NCBI RefSeq assembly: GCF_017571465.1
Contig: NZ_JAGETV010000004.1
Span: forward strand, 62,001-126,000
Direction: 5' to 3'
DNA: 64,000 bases
Origin: Thiomicrorhabdus marina
GTDB taxonomy: Bacteria > Pseudomonadota > Gammaproteobacteria > Thiomicrospirales > Thiomicrospiraceae
Translations under genes and position numbers: made by a program
Shown: one piece after another, positions 44,191 to 49,659 of the stretch
How positions within the stretch are numbered: the first letter of the stretch is position 1
Layout of the letters: the number at the start of each line of letters is the position of its first letter
Notes under the pieces: generated by a model
Told to the model about the DNA's origin: nothing
What the model saw: the letters and a program-made list of their open reading frames with translations, nothing else
Databases searched by the model: none

Positions 44191-44483
44191 TAGTCGCGCC
44201 CTCCCATGCTTAAAGCAGGTAGGAAAACGCTCATTTCTGGCACGCCTTGGGTAGAAAGCCATAAGGCAAGGCTGTCTAGGTCTTCAAAGTAACGAGTAAA
44301 GCCGTTAGATGGATTGCATATTGTGGCAACTTGTCCGGATTCGGTCTCAATCATGAGCGACCATCCGCAAGCAGGCGAATAGACGGCAATAAACCGCTTA
44401 ATAAAACTGTGTTGTGGGAGTTCGATAGAAAAGGAAAAATCCGCGGGGGTGAATTTACCGCGTGTTTGAGAAGTATTAGCCAT
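44190..44483 (-). CDS. 97-residue first gene of replication operon
   Basis: A 97-residue protein (ADFSFSIELPQHSFIKRFIAVYSP, ACGWSLMIETESGQVATICNP, YFEDLDSLALWLSTQGVPEM) likely of mixed alpha/beta fold. The start at 44483 is set by a perfect AAGGAGG seven bases ahead, the strongest ribosome binding site in the element. The reading frame stays open for 111 codons further upstream to an ATG at 44816, but that part covers a region of stable hairpins. Function unknown; position recalls small regulatory proteins at the head of P4-like operons. Confidence 0.75.
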   Translation of the reverse strand: MANTSQTRGKFTPADFSFSIELPQHSFIKRFIAVYSPACGWSLMIETESGQVATICNPSNGFTRYFEDLDSLALWLSTQGVPEMSVFLPALSMGGRD

Positions 44484-44858
44484 GTGGTGGCCTCCTTGGG
44501 ATTCTAGCTTAGTTTTCCCACCTGCGATTTTTACAGGTGGACGGGTATCACTAATCGTCCCAAGACGACTGAACATATTCCCCCACGAATGGGGTCTTTT
44601 ATTTTGTTCATTAACCCGTCCATATTTTGAAATACGGTTACGGTTTTTCATGCCCATAGCGCAAAGAAATGCACGGATTTTAGGCACAAAAAAAGCACTG
44701 TTTAAGACTTTGCTCTGTCTCTTGGGATTTTTAGTTAGGCCGCCAATGTTAGCGGCTTTGGTTGTTCCATGCAAGCCCATAGAGCCACATAGCGCGTTTT
44801 TTATTGCTGTTGTCATCTGATTGCCTTCAAGCTATTTAAATGGTCATTAACTGCCGTT
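44484..44858 (-). promoter_or_regulatory. Structured leader between alpA and replication operon
   Basis: 375 bp without a confident gene. Stems include CCACCTG/CAGGTGG (44519-44541, 7 bp), a long-range GGACGGGT (44539-44546) with ACCCGTCC (44614-44621), GGACG/CGTCC just inside it, and CCCC/GGGG (44581-44594). In phage P4 an RNA with complementary repeats in the operon leader gives immunity by terminating transcription early. This region sits in the matching place after alpA and before the replication genes, so an RNA switch is plausible but unproven. The frame of the downstream gene remains open through it. Confidence 0.45.
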
Positions 44859-45050
44859 TTAAGCGGCGCCAACGTTTGAGCATTGGTTAATCCACGCTGT
44901 TACATCGCTTTCAAGCCATCCCACTGAACGCGCGCTAAGTTGCTTGCGCTGAGGGAACTCCCCCGCCTTTACTTTTCGGTAGATCGTTGTGCGTGAAAGC
45001 CCTGTTGCTTCAATGACTTCTTTAAGTCTCATAATCTTTGCTTGGCTCAT
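44859..45050 (-). CDS. AlpA-family transcriptional regulator
   Basis: A 63-residue AlpA/excisionase-like MerR-type helix-turn-helix: IMRLKEVIEATGLSRTTIYRKVKAGEFPQRKQLSARSVGWLESDVTAWI. In E. coli AlpA activates a prophage integrase; in Gram-negative PICI satellites AlpA is the main inducer; in other elements it acts as an excisionase. The start abuts the stop of the Mor-like gene, so the two are coupled. It probably controls the operon below or excision of the element. Confidence 0.92.
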   Translation of the reverse strand: MSQAKIMRLKEVIEATGLSRTTIYRKVKAGEFPQRKQLSARSVGWLESDVTAWINQCSNVGAA

Positions 45051-45475
45051 TATCGTCCCCCTTTTCTTACTTCTGTCATTAGTGCCTTTTGGCGTTTTAT
45101 TGCCGTTCTAATCGTCATTTCTGAAACCCTGTATTTCTTAGCTAATTCAGGGTAGTTAAAGCCTGTAAAGTCCTTGGAAATACGTAAATCCTGTATGGCT
45201 TGTTTAAGCCCACTGGATGCCGGTAAATAAAAGGATTTCCCACCCATATAAAGCGAAATCGCGGTGCAAATCGAAGCGGCTAAAGCCTTTTGTGCATCCT
45301 CGTTATTGAGGCCGCTCTTTTCGATTTCGTTAAGTGCTACCTCGTAAAATTCTTGGATGCGTCTAGGCCAAAGTTTCAAGTGCACGCCTTGGTATTCTGC
45401 CGCCAAGAGTTTCAACCCCTCTTCATGCTCGTTAATTTCGCCTTGTGTTAGTCCTGCTACTTCGATATTTGCCAC
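45050..45475 (-). CDS. Mor-like middle-operon activator
   Basis: A 141-residue protein resembling the Mor/C transcription activators of phage Mu: a helical dimerisation half (AASICTAISLYMGGKSFYLPASSGLKQAI) and a C-terminal helix-turn-helix (DFTGFNYPELAKKYRVSEMTIRTAIKRQ). The start is GTG with AAAGGTG ahead. Mor-type proteins turn on phage operons together with host RNA polymerase, so this may activate the element or sense a helper phage. It shares its stop region with the alpA start. Confidence 0.8.
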   Translation of the reverse strand: MANIEVAGLTQGEINEHEEGLKLLAAEYQGVHLKLWPRRIQEFYEVALNEIEKSGLNNEDAQKALAASICTAISLYMGGKSFYLPASSGLKQAIQDLRISKDFTGFNYPELAKKYRVSEMTIRTAIKRQKALMTEVRKGGR

Positions 45476-45714
45476 GGTGTCACCTTTAACCTCTATGAAT
45501 TGAAGCGCCTCAAGCCATGTTTCAAGAGTGTAAAAACGGTGCCGGCATGGTTGTATTTCAAGTGTTTGAGAAGAAATACCAGTAACGCCCTATTTGCCCC
45601 GTGACGTACCGTGTTGGCTTGGGGGTAATTAAAGCGCGTTGATCTGGCAAAGTGAGAGCCACCTACAGGTAGCACCTAGGTAGCAGTTAGGCTATTTTTT
45701 GGGGAGTTAAAACG
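45476..45714. promoter_or_regulatory. Control region upstream of mor-like gene
   Basis: This non-coding stretch before the mor-like gene contains AGGTAGCA twice, at 45667-45674 and 45678-45685, 11 bp apart (one helical turn), inside a CTAC/GTAG-rich palindromic patch. It is the natural place for the promoter and operator of the mor-alpA-replication operon. A 60-codon frame on the minus strand (45493-45675) looks like chance. Confidence 0.45.
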
Positions 45715-45740
45715 AAAAAAGCCCCATGATTAGGGGCTTT
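45715..45740 (-). terminator. Terminator after 314-residue cargo gene
   Basis: AAAGCCCC and GGGGCTTT form an 8-bp stem around ATGATTA, followed by T6 on the minus strand. It separates the cargo gene from the mor-like operon. Confidence 0.8.
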
Positions 45741-45764
45741 AACAGGTGTTAGTAAAAAGTTGAA

Positions 45765-46709
45765 TTAATTACGTTTATTTGGGTTTGCAGTTATGGCTAT
45801 TCGTCCGGCTCGGGTTGTTGATTCAATGCCTTTTTTATTCATCAACCAGTCAGTCATACCCTTAACGCTTTGGTGGGCTACATTGTCGATAAATGCCGCT
45901 TTATGCGCTTGAATCGCTAAATCAATATCGGGGGCGTAAATCGGGCTGTTTGGGTCAAGGTATGGGGGCGTATCTGTCTGCTGATCGGTGGATGTTGGTG
46001 CTTCAAGATAGGCGGCCACTTCTTCACGGCTAATAAATAAATCAGCGCTTTTTGATTGTTGTTTCATCGCTTCATAATTCCAAAAAAAGCGACCGTTCTC
46101 AATGTCGAAAATAGTAGGCTCTATCGGAATAAAACAGGCCTGCCCATTCTGTAAATAATAAGCGCCTGTTTCGTGTGCCTCGATTATGAAGCCGTCCGTA
46201 CTCTTTGGCGTTCCATATGCTGTAAACGGCTCTTTATTGAATACACTACCTATAATGAAAGGCTCCCCCCATCCCTCTGAATTTTCAAGCCTTTCTGCTT
46301 TGATTGGTGTCAGATTTATTTCTGAAATCTCTAAGCCGTGCTTAATAAATGGCTTTGAATAAGTAACGTTCTTTACAAACGATAAGCCTTTATGAATCGG
46401 CTTTATATAGGCTCGATACATATCCAGAAAATAGGCCTTATCTGAATCTTCTAGGCTGTTGTAGTGTCTTCTTGCTGTGTTCTGAATGTCTTTTAATTTG
46501 GAAAATATAAAGCGGTTTTCATCCATCTGAGACGCATTAACAACCATAAAAAAATCACTTGTAACGCTTGCGACTACATTAAATACTCCCTGCTCTGCAA
46601 GATATCGCACGTCTTCAACCGTTACCGCTCCTACAAGGTCGTACTTACTTAATATTTTCGCCACTTCTTCAAGGCTGTAATAAGGTCTTTCAAGCCCAAG
46701 AGATTTCAT
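45765..46709 (-). CDS. Unrecognised 314-residue cargo protein
   Basis: A 314-residue soluble protein. The N-terminus (ERPYYSLEEVAKILSKYDLVGAVTVEDVRYLAEQG) looks like a helix-turn-helix of the excisionase/MerR kind, followed by a mixed domain (FFMVVNASQMDENRFIFSKL), a central part with ENSEGWGEPFIIGSVF and TDGFIIEAHETGAYYLQNG, and a helical C-terminus ending in lysine and asparagine residues. No family was recognised. It is a single-gene unit between int and the mor operon with its own structured leader and terminator, the usual slot for accessory genes (for example defence) in satellites; that role is speculation. Confidence 0.75.
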   Translation of the reverse strand: MKSLGLERPYYSLEEVAKILSKYDLVGAVTVEDVRYLAEQGVFNVVASVTSDFFMVVNASQMDENRFIFSKLKDIQNTARRHYNSLEDSDKAYFLDMYRAYIKPIHKGLSFVKNVTYSKPFIKHGLEISEINLTPIKAERLENSEGWGEPFIIGSVFNKEPFTAYGTPKSTDGFIIEAHETGAYYLQNGQACFIPIEPTIFDIENGRFFWNYEAMKQQSKSADLFISREEVAAYLEAPTSTDQQTDTPPYLDPNSPIYAPDIDLAIQAHKAAFIDNVAHQSVKGMTDWLMNKKGIESTTRAGRIAITANPNKRN

Positions 46710-46753
46710 TTTGCACGGCCTCCCGACCTCTCCACTACTGAATAAGGTGGCAC

Positions 46754-46803
46754 GGTCTGGGGCGGGTGGATAGTCCGCCTTTTCGGGTGATCTGCCCTAG
46801 ACC
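46754..46803. promoter_or_regulatory. Stem-loop in leader of cargo gene
   Basis: GGTCT-GGGC (46754-46763) pairs with GCCC-AGACC (46794-46803), with single-base bulges. An alternative inner stem GGCGG/CCGCC (46761-46779) uses part of the same bases, so two exclusive folds are possible. It lies 45 bases upstream of the 314-residue gene on its transcript strand. Confidence 0.45.
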
Positions 46804-46830
46804 ATGCCAATAATGTTCTGTATACGGCTT

Positions 46831-47019
46831 AAATTACCGCCAACTATAAGCGCTGTTAGTTTCTCCGGTACCAGACAGAAATTAAGGCATCATTCGAGCT
46901 CAAACTAATTTCTCCGGAAGTAGACACAAATTAGTGCCAACTACAACCGCCGCTATTTTCTTCCGTATCTGGCACAAATTACCGCCAACTATAAGCGCTG
47001 TTAGTTTCTCCGGTACCAG
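46831..47019. repeat. Four-unit tandem array, period 48-49 bp
   Basis: Units begin AAATTA at 46831, 46880, 46928 and 46976. The first and last share 44 identical bases (46831-46874 and 46976-47019), while the two middle units are diverged. Each intact unit holds a near-palindrome AACTATAAGCGCTGTTAGTT. Regular phase and conserved dyads point to protein binding, such as a replication origin or recombination accessory sites. Spacers are only 4-5 bp, so this is not a CRISPR array. Confidence 0.85.
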
Positions 47020-47020
47020 T

Positions 47021-47048
47021 AATAACCGGAATTAACCGCTAAATCCCG
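47021..47048. repeat. Right copy of 28-bp inverted repeat
   Basis: The perfect reverse complement of 38417-38444, lying directly after the tandem array and 16 bases from the end of the integrase gene. Confidence 0.85.
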
Positions 47049-47064
47049 CCTAAATTAATCACCG

Positions 47065-48330
47065 TTACGCCGTTCCTCGATTAATTGGGATAACATCGCC
47101 ACCGGCTTTGATTCCGTCTAGGTAGTCGCTCCAATGTTGGAGCATTTTGCGGCGTTGTTCGAGTTTCTGAGCCTTGTTATACACGCCCCGAACGCCCCCG
47201 ATAACGTGATTTAATTGCAGTTCGATTTCATCGGCGTTAAAGCCTATCTCGTTTAGCATGGTGCTAGCTGTATGCCTAAAGCCGTGGGGAACTATCAGCG
47301 TATTGAGGCCGTTATCCCTTACATTCTTGTTTATCGAACCGCTTGTAATATGGCTGTTGGTCATTGGCGATTTGAATACATACGGGGTTTCACCAGTCAG
47401 GGCATACAACTCATTGAGCATCGTTTCAACTTGGCGGCTCATTGGAATAATGATTATTTTGCCCTCCCCTGTTTGGTCTCCCTTGGTGGTTATGCGGTGT
47501 ATTTCCTTGGCTTTGAAATCGACTTCATCCCAACGCATTGCCACTAATTCGCTCGGTCTAAGGAAAACGTGAAGCCCAAGCCGTAAACAGCTTAATACCT
47601 CGAAAGTACCGCGCATGGCGTCCAGTTTACTGAGAACGGTTTTTAGTTCTTTGGGGGTGGTAACGTGCTTTAACTGCTTGGCAACGTGTTTAACGAATAG
47701 CGCCCGTGAAATGTATAAGGCAGGGTCGCGGTCTATGTAGCGTTTTCCCTTGGCATACTCAAATAACAGCTTAAACACGCTGTAGACCTTATCCCGATTC
47801 TCTAGGGTGCCGTGCTCTTGGATTCTTAACAGACAATCTTCTAGCTGTTGCTCGTTGATCTGCACAACCGGCACAGTGCCAAGCAGTGGCAAAACGTGCT
47901 TTTCAAATCTAAGCTTATGCTTTTGGTAGGTGCTTAATGCCCATTCTGGTTTGCGGTCACCATAGCTTTTAGTCTTATGGGTGTAGAACTCATCCAATAA
48001 CAGGGAAAAGGTCATCAAATCACTTTCGGCCTGTTGCCTTGCCGCTTGTTCTGCAATTTGTTGCTTTTGGTGGCGCTTATGGTCATTCGGATTAATACCG
48101 GCCTTAACCAGTTGGCGTGCTTCGTCTCTAAGTGTTCGAGCTTCCAGTAGGCTAATTGCAGGGTATTCGCCTATCGTGTGATCTGAGTCTTTTCCGTCCA
48201 TCTTAAAGCGGTATTTGAAAACCTTGGTACCGGCCTTAGTGATTTCCAAGCGCAAGCCGCCGCCGTCCGATAACTTTTGAACTTTACCGGTGGGTTTGGT
48301 CTTTCTGATTTTGGTATCGGTAAGCGCCAT
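47065..48330 (-). CDS. Tyrosine integrase of the leuZ element
   Basis: A 421-residue P4/DUF4102-type integrase. It has the arm-binding domain (LTDTKIRKTKPTGKVQKLSDGGGLRLEI, then ARTLRDEARQLVKAGINP), a core-binding domain (about 105-215), and the catalytic domain with arginine in HVFLRPSELVAMRW, HGFRHTAS, and tyrosine in RGVYNKAQK. The gene lies next to the tRNA-Leu attachment site and reads away from it. It is related to the left island integrase but clearly distinct. TTTACCCC sites in its promoter region and at the far end are likely its arm-type sites. Confidence 0.95.
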   Translation of the reverse strand: MALTDTKIRKTKPTGKVQKLSDGGGLRLEITKAGTKVFKYRFKMDGKDSDHTIGEYPAISLLEARTLRDEARQLVKAGINPNDHKRHQKQQIAEQAARQQAESDLMTFSLLLDEFYTHKTKSYGDRKPEWALSTYQKHKLRFEKHVLPLLGTVPVVQINEQQLEDCLLRIQEHGTLENRDKVYSVFKLLFEYAKGKRYIDRDPALYISRALFVKHVAKQLKHVTTPKELKTVLSKLDAMRGTFEVLSCLRLGLHVFLRPSELVAMRWDEVDFKAKEIHRITTKGDQTGEGKIIIIPMSRQVETMLNELYALTGETPYVFKSPMTNSHITSGSINKNVRDNGLNTLIVPHGFRHTASTMLNEIGFNADEIELQLNHVIGGVRGVYNKAQKLEQRRKMLQHWSDYLDGIKAGGDVIPINRGTA

Positions 48331-48366
48331 TGCTAACCCCCTAATAACGGTGGAATTAGTGAAAAT

Positions 48367-48425
48367 GGGGTAAATAAGGGGGGTTAATTGAATTGGGGTT
48401 AGAAATTTACCCCACTTTTTACCCC
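48367..48425. promoter_or_regulatory. Arm-type TTTACCCC sites, right end/int promoter
   Basis: TTTACCCC occurs at 48406-48413 and 48418-48425 inside a 23-bp block identical to 38341-38363, plus the inverted GGGGTAAA at 48367-48374. The sites lie between int and the tRNA att repeat, so integrase bound here could also repress its own promoter. Confidence 0.65.
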
Positions 48426-48549
48426 CTAAAATCCTGCGCTTTTATGGTACAACGTGAAACACTGTGAAACAACTAAAACGCTGAAACGACGTATAGAGAA
48501 GGGTTTGAATGGGGTATTTGGAATGATTTGAAACTTGCTGAAACGTAAG

Positions 48550-48565
48550 AATGGTGCCCAGGGCC
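48550..48565. repeat. Right attachment repeat inside leuZ
   Basis: AATGGTGCCCAGGGCC, covering the CCA end and acceptor 3' strand of tRNA-Leu plus two flanking bases, is repeated at 38279-38294. Confidence 0.9.
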
Positions 48566-48638
48566 GGAGTCGAACCGGCACAGTGTTTCCACCGGGGGAT
48601 TTTAAGTCCCCTGCGTCTACCAATTTCGCCACCTGGGC
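48552..48638 (-). tRNA. leuZ: tRNA-Leu(TAA)
   Basis: An 87-base class II tRNA with a seven-base acceptor stem GCCCAGG/CCTGGGC, the GGTTCGACTCC T-arm, a long variable arm, anticodon loop CTTAAAA giving UAA, and encoded CCA. Third in a Gly-Cys-Leu operon as in E. coli. The leuZ element is inserted at its 3' end, and the tRNA is kept intact by the repeat. Confidence 0.96.
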
Positions 48639-48714
48639 ATGGTGTTCAGTAAAGTCTAATGAAGAATTGCTTTACTGAGTAATTCACAATTTAGATATTG
48701 TGAATGAAATAATA

Positions 48715-48788
48715 TGGAGGCGCGACCCGGAGTCGAACCGAGGTCCACGGATTTGCAATCCGCTGCATAGCCACTCTGCCATCGCGCC
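48715..48788 (-). tRNA. cysT: tRNA-Cys(GCA)
   Basis: 74 bases with acceptor GGCGCGA/TCGCGCC, discriminator U (the usual identity base for cysteine), anticodon GCA in GGATTGCAAATCC, the GGTTCGACTCC T-arm and encoded CCA. Middle gene of the glyW-cysT-leuZ operon. Confidence 0.96.
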
Positions 48789-48796
48789 ATATTTTT

Positions 48797-48872
48797 TGGA
48801 GCGGGAAACGAGGTTCGAACTCGCGACCTCAACCTTGGCAAGGTTGCGCTCTACCAGCTGAGCTATTCCCGC
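48797..48872 (-). tRNA. glyW: tRNA-Gly(GCC)
   Basis: 76 bases with acceptor GCGGGAA/TTCCCGC, anticodon GCC in CAACCTTGCCAAGGTTG, T-arm GAGTTCGAACCTC, discriminator U and encoded CCA. First gene of the tRNA operon downstream of pgsA. Confidence 0.96.
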
Positions 48873-48885
48873 TTGAATGCGGCGT

Positions 48886-48913
48886 ATTATAGGGGTTGAG
48901 CGTAAAAGGTCAA
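48886..48913 (-). promoter_or_regulatory. Strong promoter of the tRNA operon
   Basis: TTGACC (48908-48913) and a perfect TATAAT (48886-48891), 16 bases apart on the minus strand, are followed by ACGCCGC, a GC-rich start region typical of stringently controlled stable RNA genes. The tRNA-Gly gene starts 14 bases downstream of the -10 box. Confidence 0.85.
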
Positions 48914-48988
48914 GCAATTTACTGCAATTTTTTACGACTTTTTTAGTATCCCCTCATACGTCGATTTAGATTCAATAATATCAATGAT

Positions 48989-49570
48989 TTATGAATTTTC
49001 TTCTTTAGTTGATTCAATGATTTGTGGCAATGCCGCCTTGGTATATTGCACCCAAGTAATCAATGTTAATGCCGCAGCAAAATACAGCATCGGGAAGCCA
49101 AGTTCACCCCAGTTAATACCCCAAAGTTCACCGCCGTATAACAACCAAGTTAAAGCTGCTAGTTGTGAAGCGGTTTTGACTTTACCTAATGAAGACACTG
49201 CCACCACATCACGAGCATTATTTTCCGCCATCCATTCACGAAGCGCTGAAATCGCTACTTCGCGCATCATAATAATAACCGCAGAAATAATGACCAAAAG
49301 ATTATCGTTGTATTCTGCCGCAACCACAATCAGTGCTGCTGCCACAATTAACTTGTCGGCTACCGGATCCAAGAAGGCTCCAAGCTTACTCGACGAACCA
49401 AGCTTACGCGCCAGGTAGCCGTCAAACCAATCCGTGATGGCGGCAACCATAAATGCCAAAGCCCCCCAGAAACGAGCGTCTTCAATGGGCGCGTAGTAAC
49501 AGATTAAAAATACTGGTATTAGAATGACTCGACTCCAAGTCATCATCATTGGCAAGGATTGCAAATTCAT
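48989..49570 (-). CDS. pgsA: Phosphatidylglycerophosphate synthase
   Basis: PgsA joins CDP-diacylglycerol and glycerol-3-phosphate, the first step to phosphatidylglycerol. The 193-residue inner-membrane protein has the CDP-alcohol phosphatidyltransferase signature TDWFDGYLARKLGSSSKLGAFLDPVADK (two DxxD-type metal sites) and about five membrane helices. It lies between uvrC and the tRNA operon, the same as E. coli, and uses CdsA product. Confidence 0.95.
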   Translation of the reverse strand: MNLQSLPMMMTWSRVILIPVFLICYYAPIEDARFWGALAFMVAAITDWFDGYLARKLGSSSKLGAFLDPVADKLIVAAALIVVAAEYNDNLLVIISAVIIMMREVAISALREWMAENNARDVVAVSSLGKVKTASQLAALTWLLYGGELWGINWGELGFPMLYFAAALTLITWVQYTKAALPQIIESTKEENS

Positions 49571-49659
49571 TAGTTATCTTAATTCTAGAGTTTGGAATAA
49601 TGCAAAATACTAACATATTTTGCCGAACGGCTCTTTATTAAAAGCAAGTCTGCTGGCGC

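Larger units (their letters stand above)
38279..48565. mobile_element. Satellite-like integrative element in leuZ
   Basis: A 16-bp direct repeat (AATGGTGCCCAGGGCC) at both ends, one copy being the 3' end of tRNA-Leu, marks a 10.3-kb integrated element. It carries an integrase next to the tRNA, then one long minus-strand series: a cargo gene, a Mor-like activator, AlpA, a structured leader, replication/recombination genes (PriCT-like, winged-helix, SSB, annealing-like, Gp157, RusA), and hicAB on the plus strand at the far end. No structural or packaging phage genes are present. The content resembles phage satellites such as PICI or P4-like elements, though a replicative integrative element or decayed prophage is also possible. 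Confidence 0.85.

Noticed and set aside
44484-44816. N-terminal extension of the 97-residue protein to ATG 44816
   Set aside because: The strong AAGGAGG seven bases before 44483 sets the start, and the extension passes through stable hairpins; kept only as a finding.
45493-45675. 60-residue gene before the mor-like gene
   Set aside because: No ribosome binding site, and it runs across the repeat-bearing control region; most likely non-coding.
46831-47019. CRISPR array
   Set aside because: Repeat units are 44 bp with only 4-5 bp between them, two of four are strongly diverged, and no cas genes are nearby.
46831-47048. Integron attC sites or superintegron cassette array
   Set aside because: The units are too short, lack paired R/L boxes of the attC kind, have no cassette genes between them, and the nearby integrase is P4-like without the integron-specific domain.
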